Source: an uncultured Bacteroidales bacterium
GTDB taxonomy: Bacteria > Bacteroidota > Bacteroidia > Bacteroidales > Paludibacteraceae
DNA length: 64,000 nt
Reading direction: 5' to 3'
NCBI GenBank assembly: GCA_946406195.1
Contig: CAMJJT010000002.1
Location: forward strand, 122,670 to 186,669
In this document: positions 25,063 through 35,600 of the stretch, one piece after another
How positions within the stretch are numbered: position 1 is the first letter of the stretch
Layout: every line of letters starts with the position of its first letter
Notes under the pieces: generated by a model
Databases searched by the model: none
Told to the model about the DNA's origin: nothing
What the model saw: the letters and a program-made list of their open reading frames with translations, nothing else
Position numbers and translations under genes: made by a program

Positions 25063-27112
25063 TATCAGCGAGCGGCAAGTGGATGCCGTGCTGACCTTGT
25101 TGGATGAAGGAGCGACGATTCCTTTTATTGCTCGTTACCGAAAAGAGAGGACAGGCAGTCTTGACGAAGTGCAGATCGCCGCTATTCAGACACAATACGG
25201 AAAGTTGCAGGAATTAGCCAAACGCAAAGAGACCATCTATGCGCGGTTAGATGAATTACAAATTACGAATGACGAATTACGGCAACGTATAGCCGATTGC
25301 TGGGATGCTACGGAGCTGGAGGATATCTACCTGCCGTACAAACCGCATAGGAAAACGCGTGCCGACATAGCGATAGAAAAAGGATTATTGCCTTTGGCTG
25401 AAGAGATTCTCAAACAACGTCCGATGCGTCTGCCGGATGAGGAATCGCTGCAAGGTGCACGAGATATCATTGCGCAGCGGATCGCGGAAGACGAGAAAAG
25501 CAGAAATGCTATCCGGCGTGAGTTCAGTTATACCGCCATGCTGAGTTGCAAGGCGGTGAAGACCAAATGTGACAGCTCCGAGGCACAGAACTACAAGGAT
25601 TATTTTGATTTCAAGTGCCCACTCAAACATATCAAAAGCCATCAGTTATTGGCTATTCGCCGCGCAGAGACTGAAGGATTTCTGCGTGTGGACATCTCGC
25701 CGGACACGGAGAAAGCATTAGATAAATTAGCGAACATCTGGTTGCGGGCGAATAACGACACGGCTTATCAAGTGGAGTTGGCGATGGAGGACGGTTATAA
25801 ACGACTCCTGAAACCGGCTATCGAGACCGAGTTTGCTGCGCTCTCCAAAGAGAAAGCGGACGAAGAGGCTATTCGTGTGTTTGCAGAGAATCTTCGGCAG
25901 CTATTATTAGGCGCACCCTTAGGTCAAAAACGCGTGCTCGCCTTGGATCCGGGATTCCGGACGGGCTGCAAGACCGTTGTGCTGAATGAGCAAGGGGATT
26001 TGTTGATGCACGATGTCGTATATCTGCATAATCCTCAAAGCACGCAGAAACTGCAGGAGTTGATTGAGAAATACAAGATCGAAGCAATCTCTATCGGAAA
26101 CGGAACAGCAAGCCGCGAATGTGAGGAAATGGTACGTTTTGCAATCATCCATCAGTCTTCAGATATCAAACCCCAGGTCTTTGTCGTGAGTGAAGCCGGG
26201 GCATCGGTGTATAGCGCAAGTAAGATTGCGCGGGATGAGTTTCCCGATGAGGATGTAACCGTTCGCGGAGCAGTAAGTATCGGAAGGAGGTTGATTGACC
26301 CGCTGGCGGAGTTGGTGAAGATTGAACCCAAATCCATCGGTGTCGGGCAATACCAGCACGATGTGGACCAGACCGAGTTGCGCGAGAGTTTACAACAAAC
26401 CGTGGAAAGCGTGGTCAATTATGTGGGAGTAGATGTCAATACCGCGAGCAAACATCTGCTGACCTATATTTCCGGTTTGGGACCGATGTTAGCGCAGAAT
26501 ATCGTAGATTACCGTGCGGAACATGGGGCTTTCGGAAGTCGCAAAGAGTTGCTGAAAGTGCCAAAACTCGGTGCTAAGACTTTTGAACAGGCAGCTGGAT
26601 TCTTGCGGTTGAAAGGAGCTAATCCGTTGGATAACAGCGCTGTACACCCCGAGAGTTACGGAATCGTGGAAAAGATGGCAAAAGATCAGAAATGTTCTGT
26701 CGCGGATCTGATTGCCAAGAAAGAGTTGCGGGATCAGATTGATTTGAGTAAATACGTGACCGCAGAAGTGGGACTGCCTACCTTGACGGATATTTTGAAA
26801 GAGTTGGCGCAGCCCGGACGTGATCCTCGCGGCGAAACGGAGGAATTTCATTTTGACGAACATGTTCACACGATAGACGACCTGCAGGCAGGCATGGTAT
26901 TGCCGGGCATTGTAACGAATATTAGTGCTTTTGGCGCATTCGTGGATCTGGGAGTACACAAAGACGGACTCATTCATATCTCCGAGATGGCAGACCGGCG
27001 TGTGACGAACCCGCAGGAAGTGGTCAAACTGCATCAACATGTGCGCGTGCGCGTAATAGATATAGATCGCGCGCGAGGAAGAATACAATTGAGCCTAAAG
27101 CGAATTAATTGA
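25022..27112 (+). CDS. tex: Tex family RNA-binding transcription accessory protein
   Basis: 696 residues. Order: N-terminal helical region (ATIPFIARYRKERTGSLDE), a YqgF-like RNase H-fold domain (VLALDPGFRTGCKTVVL), helix-hairpin-helix repeats (TYISGLGPMLAQNIVDYRAE) and a C-terminal S1 domain (GIVTNISAFGAFVDLGVHKD). Tex binds RNA and affects transcription. ATG 25022 is the only standard start before the conserved region, so a 41-bp overlap with folA is accepted. Residues LQITNDELRQR are encoded by an AATTACG heptamer repeat. Confidence 0.95.
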   Translation: MTLPFAHIIGGSTNISERQVDAVLTLLDEGATIPFIARYRKERTGSLDEVQIAAIQTQYGKLQELAKRKETIYARLDELQITNDELRQRIADCWDATELEDIYLPYKPHRKTRADIAIEKGLLPLAEEILKQRPMRLPDEESLQGARDIIAQRIAEDEKSRNAIRREFSYTAMLSCKAVKTKCDSSEAQNYKDYFDFKCPLKHIKSHQLLAIRRAETEGFLRVDISPDTEKALDKLANIWLRANNDTAYQVELAMEDGYKRLLKPAIETEFAALSKEKADEEAIRVFAENLRQLLLGAPLGQKRVLALDPGFRTGCKTVVLNEQGDLLMHDVVYLHNPQSTQKLQELIEKYKIEAISIGNGTASRECEEMVRFAIIHQSSDIKPQVFVVSEAGASVYSASKIARDEFPDEDVTVRGAVSIGRRLIDPLAELVKIEPKSIGVGQYQHDVDQTELRESLQQTVESVVNYVGVDVNTASKHLLTYISGLGPMLAQNIVDYRAEHGAFGSRKELLKVPKLGAKTFEQAAGFLRLKGANPLDNSAVHPESYGIVEKMAKDQKCSVADLIAKKELRDQIDLSKYVTAEVGLPTLTDILKELAQPGRDPRGETEEFHFDEHVHTIDDLQAGMVLPGIVTNISAFGAFVDLGVHKDGLIHISEMADRRVTNPQEVVKLHQHVRVRVIDIDRARGRIQLSLKRIN
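25251..25281 (+). repeat. In-frame AATTACG heptamer repeat in tex
   Basis: Four 7-mers (AATTACA, AATTACG, AATGACG, AATTACG) encode DELQITNDELR within the helical N-terminal domain. Confidence 0.75.
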
Positions 27113-27258
27113 CGATTTGACGATTGACGAGGTACGATTGATTGACGATTGATTATAATTGACGATTGTCAGCAGCGTAAAATCGTAAATAAACTGCGAA
27201 GCGGTAAATCGTCAATAAATCGTAAAATCGTAAATATGTAAATCGTAAATATATAATT
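27110..27258 (+). repeat. Long TTGACGA/TCGTAAA heptamer spacer before ettA
   Basis: The left part holds TTGACGA units and the core GACGAGGTACGATT (27126-27139). The right part holds the inverse words TCGTCAA and TCGTAAA. Together they form a large imperfect inverted repeat about 145 bp long. Confidence 0.8.
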
Positions 27259-28938
27259 ATGGCAGACGATAAGAAGATTATTTTTTCGATGGTGGGACTG
27301 AGTAAGAGTTTTGGTCCCCAAAAACAGGTATTGAAGAATATCTACCTGAGTTTCTTTTATGGTGCGAAGATCGGTATCATCGGTCTGAACGGCGCAGGTA
27401 AATCCACCCTGTTGAAGATCATCGCCGGTATCGAGAAAGAGTACCAAGGCGAGGTTGTTTGGAGTCCGGGATATAGTGTCGGTTACTTGGAGCAAGACCC
27501 AAAACTCGATCCGAACAAGACCGTGCGCGAGGTCGTTCAGGAAGGCGTGCAACCGATCATGGATATGTTGAAGGAGTACGACGAGATCAACATGGCGTTT
27601 GCAGAGCCGGACGCGGATTTTGACAAGTTGTTAGCTCGTCAGGCCGAGTTACAAGATAAACTCGATGCCGCCGATGCATGGAACATCGACCAGAAACTGG
27701 ACCGCGCGATGGATGCACTTCGCTGTCCACCGGATGATGCGAGTGTCACTACCCTTTCGGGAGGTGAAAGACGTCGTGTAGCGCTCTGTCGTCTGTTGCT
27801 TCAACAGCCGGATGTGCTGCTCTTGGACGAGCCGACGAACCATTTGGATGCGGAGAGTATTGATTGGTTAGAGCAACACTTACAGCAATATGCAGGAACG
27901 GTGATCTGTATCACGCACGACCGCTATTTCCTTGATAATGTGGCAGGTTGGATTCTTGAACTGGATCGCGGAGAAGGTATTCCATGGAAAGGCAATTACT
28001 CTTCGTGGCTCGAGCAGAAGACGAACCGCATGGCGCAGGAGGAGAAACAGGCGAGCAAGCGTCGCAAGACTTTGGAGCGCGAGTTGGAGTGGATCCGTAT
28101 GGCGCCGAAAGCACGTCACGCGAAGCAGAAAGCGCGTTTGGAGTCGTACGACCGCATGTTGAACGAGGAGCAGAAAGAGCGCGAGGAGAAACTTGAGATT
28201 TTCATACCGAACGGTCCGCGTCTGGGTAACAAGGTCATTAACGCCGAGGGTGTAGCGAAGTCGTTTGGCGACAAGTTGCTCTTCGAGGACCTCAATTTCA
28301 TGTTGCCGCCCAACGGTATTGTGGGTGTTATCGGTCCGAACGGAGCCGGTAAGACGACCCTCTTCCGCATGATCATCGGCAGCGAGAAAGCAGACAAAGG
28401 TACATTCTCCGTCGGCGAGACCGTCAAAATCGGTTATGTTGATCAGCAACACGCAGATATAGACCCGAATAAGTCCGTTTTTGAGACCATCAGCGGCGGA
28501 ACGGAATTCATCCGTGTGGCAGGAAGAGAGATTAACGCACGTGCTTATTTGAGCCGTTTCAACTTCACCGGAGCAGACCAAGAGAAGAAATGCGGTGTCC
28601 TCTCCGGAGGTGAGCGAAACAGGCTCCATCTGGCGCTGACCCTCAAATCTGAAGCCAACGTGCTCCTGCTCGACGAGCCGACCAACGATATTGACGTGAA
28701 CACGCTGCGTGCGTTGGAGGAAGGTCTGGAGAACTTCGCCGGCTGTGCGGTAGTCATCTCACACGACCGTTGGTTCCTCAACCGTATTTGTACACACATC
28801 CTCGCGTACGAAGGAGACGGCAAAGTGTTCTGGTTCGAAGGCAGTTACTCGGAATACGAGGAGAACAAGAAGATGCGTCTGGGTGAAGAAGCGTGCGAAC
28901 CGAAGCGCGTTCGCTACCGCGGACTAATGAATAATTAA
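27259..28938 (+). CDS. ettA: Energy-dependent translational throttle protein EttA (ABC-F)
   Basis: 559 residues with two ABC domains and no membrane part. First: Walker A GLNGAGKST, signature LSGGERRRVAL, Walker B VLLLDEPTNHLD. A linker with a charged coiled coil follows (about 235-310). Second: GPNGAGKTT, LSGGERNRLHL and LLLDEPTNDID. EttA binds the ribosomal E site and gates elongation according to the ADP/ATP ratio. The second Walker B context NDID in place of the more usual NDLD is the only mild variation seen. Separated from tilS by an AATAATG-type short repeat. Confidence 0.95.
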   Translation: MADDKKIIFSMVGLSKSFGPQKQVLKNIYLSFFYGAKIGIIGLNGAGKSTLLKIIAGIEKEYQGEVVWSPGYSVGYLEQDPKLDPNKTVREVVQEGVQPIMDMLKEYDEINMAFAEPDADFDKLLARQAELQDKLDAADAWNIDQKLDRAMDALRCPPDDASVTTLSGGERRRVALCRLLLQQPDVLLLDEPTNHLDAESIDWLEQHLQQYAGTVICITHDRYFLDNVAGWILELDRGEGIPWKGNYSSWLEQKTNRMAQEEKQASKRRKTLERELEWIRMAPKARHAKQKARLESYDRMLNEEQKEREEKLEIFIPNGPRLGNKVINAEGVAKSFGDKLLFEDLNFMLPPNGIVGVIGPNGAGKTTLFRMIIGSEKADKGTFSVGETVKIGYVDQQHADIDPNKSVFETISGGTEFIRVAGREINARAYLSRFNFTGADQEKKCGVLSGGERNRLHLALTLKSEANVLLLDEPTNDIDVNTLRALEEGLENFAGCAVVISHDRWFLNRICTHILAYEGDGKVFWFEGSYSEYEENKKMRLGEEACEPKRVRYRGLMNN

Positions 28939-28962
28939 TAATGAATAATGAATATTTTATAG

Positions 28963-29844
28963 TTGCTTAGACGTGTATCGACATATATTCGGCAGCGAGG
29001 ATTGTTACAGAAAGACAAGCCTGTGTTGGTGGCATTGAGCGGCGGAGCGGATAGCGTGAGCCTGCTCGATGTGCTCCTGCAAGCCGGATATACGTGTGTT
29101 GCGGCACATTGCAATTTTCACCTGCGGGGCGCAGAGAGCAACCGAGATGAAGCTTTCGTGCGGGATTTGTGCAAGCAAATGAACGTGGAGTTGGAGGTCA
29201 CGGATTTTGACACCATCGAATACGCGCGTACGCATGAAGTGAGTATTGAGGTAGCCGCACGGGAACTGCGGTATCGATGGTTCGATGAAATGGCGCGCAA
29301 ACATCAATGTCAAGCAGTCTGTGTAGCGCATCATCAGAACGATCAGGCGGAGACCATTCTGCTCAATCTCAAACGCGGAACAGGTATCCGCGGGCTTGCC
29401 GGAATGCGACCCGTGAGCGCTAATCCCATCGTGCCGGAGAGCGTGCCGATTGTGCGTCCGCTGCTCTGTACAACGAGAGGATATATTGAACATTATTTGA
29501 AAGACAAAAGGCACCTCAATTGGGTGACAGACAGCACTAATTCGGACACCTCAATCACCCGGAATGCGATCCGCGAGCAGCTCAAGAACTACTCCAAAAC
29601 GGAGATCGAGCACATGGCTCAAACGGCGGAATACATGCAGGGATATGTAGATATAATAGAGGGCAGATCGTCGCGCGAAGAAGGTATTGTGCGCCTGTAT
29701 GAACAGATTCGCGAATATAATTTCGCAGAAATAGATAAAATTTACGATGCGTTGCAAAAAGGAGAAGGAGGAAAGGTTTTTACCTCCAAGACCCATAAAG
29801 CAACCATAAAAAAAGGAAAATTATGCGTCACTTTGGTATCATAG
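28963..29844 (+). CDS. tilS: tRNA(Ile)-lysidine synthase, short form
   Basis: 293 residues from TTG 28963 (no ATG before the conserved region). The PP-loop SGGADSVSLLDVL is intact, as are HCNFHLRGAESNRDEAFV, AHHQNDQAETILLNLKRGTGIRGLAGM and RPLL. TilS puts lysine on C34 of the tRNA that reads AUA. Many Bacteroidetes TilS are about 430 residues with C-terminal domains; here only VFTSKTHKATIKKGKLCVTL follows, so the C-terminal substrate-recognition domain appears to be missing or reduced. The gene overlaps aroE by 22 bp. Confidence 0.88.
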   Translation: MLRRVSTYIRQRGLLQKDKPVLVALSGGADSVSLLDVLLQAGYTCVAAHCNFHLRGAESNRDEAFVRDLCKQMNVELEVTDFDTIEYARTHEVSIEVAARELRYRWFDEMARKHQCQAVCVAHHQNDQAETILLNLKRGTGIRGLAGMRPVSANPIVPESVPIVRPLLCTTRGYIEHYLKDKRHLNWVTDSTNSDTSITRNAIREQLKNYSKTEIEHMAQTAEYMQGYVDIIEGRSSREEGIVRLYEQIREYNFAEIDKIYDALQKGEGGKVFTSKTHKATIKKGKLCVTLVS

Positions 29845-30536
29845 GATTTCCATTATTGCACTCCTTCTCGGCGAAGTATTTCAACGAGAGATTTGCAACA
29901 GAAAAAATAGAAGCAGAGTACTCGCTCTATCCGATGAAGGAGTTAACGAATGAACGAATGAACGAGTTGCTGGACACCTTGAACGGCATGAATGTCACGA
30001 TGCCGTACAAGCAAGCAATCATTCCGTATCTGGAGCAGCTGGACGAAACGGCAGAAGCTGTGGGAGCAGTCAATGTGGTTCATAAACGGGTCGGTTACAA
30101 CACCGATTGTATCGGTTTCATGGAGTCGATCCGGCCGTTGCTGGGCGAGAATGACCGCAAAGCCTTGGTACTCGGAACCGGCGGCGCGTCAAAGGCGGTT
30201 TGTTATGGCTTGAAAAAATTAGGGCTCACCCCCACTCTCGTCAGCCGTACGCCGAAAGAAGGCATGTTGGGTTACGACCAATTGACCGAAGTGCTGATGA
30301 GCGAATACACGGTCATCGTCAATTGTACGCCGCTCGGTATGACGCCGGAGGAAAACACGTACCCCGCGATCCCGTACGAATGGATTTCGGCACGACATTT
30401 GTTGTTCGATTGCGTGTATAACCCCGAAGAGACGCTTTTCCTGCAAAAGGGCAAAGCGCAAGGCGCACGCATCAAAAACGGCATGGAGATGCTCTTCGGA
30501 CAAGCGAAAGCAGCATGGTCAATTTGGTCAAATTGA
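29823..30536 (+). CDS. aroE: Shikimate dehydrogenase
   Basis: 237 residues, slightly short for the family. AroE reduces 3-dehydroshikimate with NADPH in aromatic amino acid synthesis. Seen: FGIIGFPLLHSFSAKYFNERF, the catalytic Lys/Asp region MNVTMPYKQAIIPYL with GAVNVV and YNTDCIGF, the nucleotide-binding LVLGTGGASKAV and NCTPLGM. C-terminal NGMEMLFGQAKAAWSIW. It overlaps tilS by 22 bp. Confidence 0.95.
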   Translation: MRHFGIIGFPLLHSFSAKYFNERFATEKIEAEYSLYPMKELTNERMNELLDTLNGMNVTMPYKQAIIPYLEQLDETAEAVGAVNVVHKRVGYNTDCIGFMESIRPLLGENDRKALVLGTGGASKAVCYGLKKLGLTPTLVSRTPKEGMLGYDQLTEVLMSEYTVIVNCTPLGMTPEENTYPAIPYEWISARHLLFDCVYNPEETLFLQKGKAQGARIKNGMEMLFGQAKAAWSIWSN

Positions 30537-30572
30537 CATTTGAGATTGGACATTTGAAATTTGAAATTCTAT

Positions 30573-31622
30573 ATGAAAAAGATCTTTTTAGTGCTCATGG
30601 GAGCATGTATGTTGTGCGGGGCAAACGCACAAGTAGTGAAACAAGACGAACCGGCTTTGGTGTATTACAGTCCGAAGACTTCTATCTCGCTGGATTTCAA
30701 ATACACCGTCGAGACCTTCGAACCCGGCATATACGCCTCTTACGCGGAAGCGATGTTAGGCGCGACAGATGCGGTGAAAGAGAACAAAAAAGAATATGCA
30801 TTGAAGAGTGTACAGATCACCACTTCCACCTCCACTGACTACGACCGTCCGCACAAAGTGACGGCAGAAGGAGGAATTCCTATGTTGCTCACTATCAATG
30901 GGAAAGGTCTGCTGACAGGTTATAATGTCCCGATGGCGCAGGAGAAGAAAGCAGCACGTAATATCTACAACTCAACGCGAGAGAAAGATAAACCGAAAAC
31001 GATGCAGAATCGTATTGCGCCTTATCCGGAAGACGTGCTCAAAGCAGCTACTCCGATGGCACAAGCACATGAGGTAGCTAAGCAGATTTTCCATCTTCGT
31101 GAGACGCGTATGTACTTGCTCAACGGCGAAGTAGAGCACGCTCCCGCGGACGGAGAGGCAATGAAATTAGTGCTGGCAGAATTGGACAAGCAGGAACAAG
31201 CGCTCACGGAACTATTCATGGGCAAGAGAAGCAAAAAAATATGTCATAAGCATGTGAGCTTGAATCCGGAGCAGGCAGATAAACTCTATTTCTTCTCCGA
31301 TGAGAATGGTTTTACAGACGCGGAGAACGTAGATGCCGACACGATCAAGGTGGCGTTAAAAGCGCAAAAGCAAACCCTCATGCCTCCTGCCGTAACGGGT
31401 AAAAAACAGAAAGCGCCGGCACTTTCGCAGATTGTATATAACTTACCCGGCAGTTGTGACGTGAACGTGTTATACAAAGGTCGCGTAATGAACCAACGTA
31501 CGATTTCTGTTGCACAATTCGGAGTAGATGTTCCGCTGAGCAAGGATTTGTTCACCGGTGCAAACCTGCCTGTTATTGTCTTTGATGAGAAAACCGGCAA
31601 TATTAAATCAATTAGCAAGTAA
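30573..31622 (+). CDS. DUF4831 family secreted protein
   Basis: 349 residues from ATG 30573 (MKKIFLVLMGACMLC). A signal peptide ends near ANAQ. The mature part has KTSISLDFKYTVETFEPGIYASYAEAMLG at its N-terminus, matching the beta-rich DUF4831 family of Bacteroidota. Function is not known. It is followed after 24 bp of heptamer-type spacer by the PorD-like gene and probably shares its transcript. Confidence 0.82.
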   Translation: MKKIFLVLMGACMLCGANAQVVKQDEPALVYYSPKTSISLDFKYTVETFEPGIYASYAEAMLGATDAVKENKKEYALKSVQITTSTSTDYDRPHKVTAEGGIPMLLTINGKGLLTGYNVPMAQEKKAARNIYNSTREKDKPKTMQNRIAPYPEDVLKAATPMAQAHEVAKQIFHLRETRMYLLNGEVEHAPADGEAMKLVLAELDKQEQALTELFMGKRSKKICHKHVSLNPEQADKLYFFSDENGFTDAENVDADTIKVALKAQKQTLMPPAVTGKKQKAPALSQIVYNLPGSCDVNVLYKGRVMNQRTISVAQFGVDVPLSKDLFTGANLPVIVFDEKTGNIKSISK

Positions 31623-31646
31623 ATTATAATTGATAATTGGATAATT

Positions 31647-32558
31647 GTGAAAAGAATAACTTTCATCTTATTTTGTCTGCTGACATTGATTGTAAGCCAG
31701 ACAAAGGCGCAGGAACTCAACTGCTCCGTGACCGTCAATTCGGACATGATTGAGGGAACTAACAAGCAGATTTTCTCAACGCTCAAGACCGCCATCGAGG
31801 AATACATGAACCATAACCGATGGACCAATATGAGTTATGCGGAGCATGAGAAAATCGAGTGCAGCATGCTTATTGTGGTCAAATCGAAGACTGAAGATAT
31901 GTTCGTTTGCGACATGACGTTACAGAGCCGCCGTCCCGTGTATGGCTCTACATACACCACGCCGCTAATCAATTTCGTGGATAAAAACTTCAATTTTACT
32001 TACCAAGAGTACGACCGCATTGAGTATCAGCAAAACACGTTCACGACGAACCTGACGGCGATGTTGGCGTATTACTGCTACCTCATCATCGGTCATGACC
32101 AAGATAGTTTTCAACGCTTGGGCGGTACACCTTTCTTCCAGCAATGCGAAGATATTGTGAATGCATGTCAATCGGCTTCGATGAACGACCAGGAGCAGCG
32201 TGGATGGTTAGCTTTTGATAGCAACCGAAACCGCTATGCGCTGACGAATAACCTGATTGACGAGGCGTTTAAGAAATACCGCAATTATTACTACGAGTAC
32301 CATCGTTTGGGCTTGGACGAGATGACCAATAATGTGGCTAACGCGCGTGCCCGTATCGCGGAAGGGATGCCGGTTCTCAGAGAATCTTATCGTGCTCGTC
32401 CTGCTACGTATGTGATCAATACTTTTCTGGATGCCAAGGCGGATGAGATGGTGGACATCTTCAGCAAAGGAACCGACAAGGAGAAGAAAGAGGTGTATGA
32501 GATCCTAATGGACATCGACCCCACTCGCCAAAACACTTTTGATCGAATCAATCAATAA
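31647..32558 (+). CDS. DUF4835/PorD-like type IX secretion component
   Basis: 303 residues from GTG 31647 (an alternative ATG is not available before the signal peptide). Signal peptide ends near KAQELNCSVTVNSDMIEGTN. Conserved motifs: YGSTYTTPLINFVDKNF, FTTNLTAMLAYYCYLIIGHDQDSF and GGTPFFQQCEDIVNACQ. This is the family annotated as PorD/DUF4835, needed for type IX secretion in Porphyromonas. From general memory of Bacteroides gene order, recN usually follows directly; here a 6-kb island intervenes. Confidence 0.82.
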   Translation: MKRITFILFCLLTLIVSQTKAQELNCSVTVNSDMIEGTNKQIFSTLKTAIEEYMNHNRWTNMSYAEHEKIECSMLIVVKSKTEDMFVCDMTLQSRRPVYGSTYTTPLINFVDKNFNFTYQEYDRIEYQQNTFTTNLTAMLAYYCYLIIGHDQDSFQRLGGTPFFQQCEDIVNACQSASMNDQEQRGWLAFDSNRNRYALTNNLIDEAFKKYRNYYYEYHRLGLDEMTNNVANARARIAEGMPVLRESYRARPATYVINTFLDAKADEMVDIFSKGTDKEKKEVYEILMDIDPTRQNTFDRINQ

Positions 32559-32571
32559 TAGTTGTAATTTA

Positions 32572-32603
32572 TTTGCGTGATTCGGGAAAAAGTTGTAATT
32601 TTG
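32572..32603 (+). promoter_or_regulatory. Promoter of the type IIG R-M gene
   Basis: TTTG (32572-32575), 20-nt spacer, TAATTTTG (32596-32603), followed by CACGCAAA, the same initial sequence as at the repeat-array promoter. Confidence 0.8.
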
Positions 32604-32656
32604 CACGCAAAATTTGAACAAATGCGCAAATGAGAAAATGATAAAATGTATTAGCT

Positions 32657-35600
32657 ATGTTTTTTCAGAATAGTGTCATCAAGAAATACCTCGCTGCACA
32701 GGATGCAGAGTTGATTGACAAAGCGTGGGAAACCTACAAAGCCTATTTCCTCAATCCTGCCGTACAGGAGAATATCCGCGCGTCCAAAGAGGAGCAGTTC
32801 CAAGAGGGCTTTCTGCGCGAACTCTTCGTCAAGGTCTTTGGCTACACGCTCAACCCGATGCCCGATTTCAACCTCATCACCGAGCAGAAGAACGAGACCG
32901 ACGCCAAGAAAGCCGACGGCGCTATTCTGAGAGACGGCAAGGTCATCGGTGTCATCGAACTCAAAGACCATAAAACCACCGACCTCAGCCACGTAGAGCG
33001 GCAGGCTTTCGGCTATAAGAGCCAACACAAGGACACCAAATACGTCGTCATCTCCAATTTCGAGAAACTGCGTTTTTATATTGACAACGCCGTCGAGCAT
33101 ATCGAATGGAATCTCTTCACGATAAACCAAGAGCAGTTCCGGTTGCTCTATTTCTGCTTGTCATGGGCAAATATACAAGCCGACAAACCCCTCCAAGCCA
33201 AGCAAGATAGTGTGAGCAACGAGGACGAGGTCACCCAGAAACTATACAAAGACTACTCTGCCTTCAAACGTGAGATCTTCGCGGATATATTGGCTAATAA
33301 TAAACCGGAATACAATTCCGGACTAATTGACGGAGAAGCGGCATCTAATGCCGCGGCAAAGGACAAGGAGTGGCAGCTCCTGCTCTTCAAAAAGACGCAG
33401 AAGCTGTTAGACCGTCTGCTTTTTATCTTCTTTGCCGAGGACAGCGGATTGCTGCCGCCTAACTCCATGGTGGAAATCCTCAACCAGTGGGAGCAGCTCA
33501 AAGAAATGGATGAGTACGTGCCGCTTTACAGCCGTATCAAGAAGTATTTCGGCTATATGAACACCGGTTGGCAGGGTAAGAAATATGAGATTTTCGCGTA
33601 TAACGGCGGACTCTTCAAACCGGATGAGGTATTGGACGGACTGAAGATTAGCGACGATGTACTGGCACGCTTCACACGCAAACTGGCGGACTATGATTAC
33701 TCTACGGATGTCGATGTCAACATCCTCGGACATATCTTCGAAAACTCCCTTAATGAGATAGAAGAAGTAACCGCGCAGATCAATGCCGGAGAAACACCTT
33801 CCGTCTCCAAACGCAAACGCGACGGAGTCTTCTATACCCCGCAGTATATCACAAAATACATTGTCGAGAACACCGTTGGCAAACTCTGTTCCGATAAGAA
33901 AGCCGAAATGGGGATTGACGAACAAGAGTATTTCGCGGACAAGAACCGACAGACGGCAACGAAGAAACGCCTTCTTGACCAACTGACCGCGTACCGCGAA
34001 TGGTTACTTGGTATCACCATCTGCGACCCTGCTTGCGGCTCGGGTGCTTTCCTCAATGCCGCACTCCAGTTCCTCATGGCGGAGCATAAGCTCATTGATG
34101 AGATGGAAGCCAAACTGACCGGCTCGGAACTCATCTTCCCCAATATCGAAAACAGCATCCTCGAAAACAACCTCTACGGCGTGGACATCAATGAAGAGAG
34201 TGTCGAGATAGCCCGCCTTGCCTTGTGGCTGCGTACCGCTAAACCTCACCGCAAACTCTCCTCGCTCAATAACAACATCAAATGTGGTAACTCGCTTATC
34301 TCCGATCCCGAAATAGCCGGCAAGAAAGCCTTCAATTGGCAAGCCGAATTCCCGCAAGTCTTCGCCAAAGGCGGTTTCGACATCGTCATCGGCAATCCGC
34401 CTTATGTACATTTGGAGAGTATTAACGAGACATCTACTGCGTTAGCTCAAACTGGGCAATACAAAACGTATAACAAACGTGGAGATTTATACTGCATTTT
34501 TGTCGAAAAAGGTTTCCAAATAGCAAAAGAACATGCCTTTGTCTCCTATATCATGCCTAATAAATGGATGCAGGCTGGATACGGAAAGGAATTACGTGAG
34601 TTTATGCTATCTCGCAATCTAAAACGCTTAATCGATTTTGGTGATTTGCAGATATTTGAGGGAGCAACAACTTATCCATGTATCTTTATTGGGAAAAATG
34701 ACAGTGAGGCATCTACCATGATGGTTTCTGTTCTAAAACAAGATAAGGTTACGGATTTTAATCAAATGGTAAGCAATACGGAAGAGATATTTGCTTTATC
34801 GGAGTTCACATGTGACACTTGGGTTATTTCGTCCAAAAAGGAGAAAGAGTTTTTGGAAATATTATCTCAAAAACACAAGCCCCTTTCTTCGGTAGTAGAA
34901 GGTGCTTATCGTGGTGTGCTATCAGGGTTATCGGAAGCATTTTTGATTTCAGAAGAAGTATATCAACAGATCATATCTGCTGATGCGAAAGCAGTACAGG
35001 TGATAAAGCCTTTCCTGCAAGGACGCGACATAAGTGCATATACCAACGCGCAAGCGAAAAGCTATCTAATATTATTTGAAAAAGGATTTACCTCTTCTAA
35101 GTACGGCAGTAATTTAGATGAGCCGACTGCATGGAGTTTTATTGTGCGCGACTTTCCTTCAGTTGCTCAATGGTTAGAACCCTTTGCGGAAAAAGGACGT
35201 AAAAGAACGGATAAAGGAGAATATTGGTGGGAATTGCGTGCATGTGATTACTACGCACAATTTGAAGTTCCTAAGATTATATATCAAGTATTCCAAATAA
35301 AGCCATGCTTCCTGTTGGATGAGAGTGGATTGTATTGCAACAACTCTGTTTGGTTTATTCCAACTAACAACAAGGCATTGTTGGCAATTCTCAATTCTCG
35401 TATGGGCTGGTGGCTAATAACAAAGTATTGTTCTCAAATACAAGGAGGATATCAATTGATATGGAAATATTTTGGTAATATCCCTATCCCTGCTATAGAA
35501 GGAGATATAGCCGATGAGTTATCTTCCCTTGCCGACAAGATGCTCTCATTGAATAAAGATCTGCAAGCCAAACGTGCAAGGTTTATCCGTCGTTTGCAAG

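Noticed and set aside
32651..33130. Minus-strand ORF over the R-M gene, and similar long antisense ORFs elsewhere
   Set aside because: They mirror strongly supported genes on the other strand and show no family motif or promoter.
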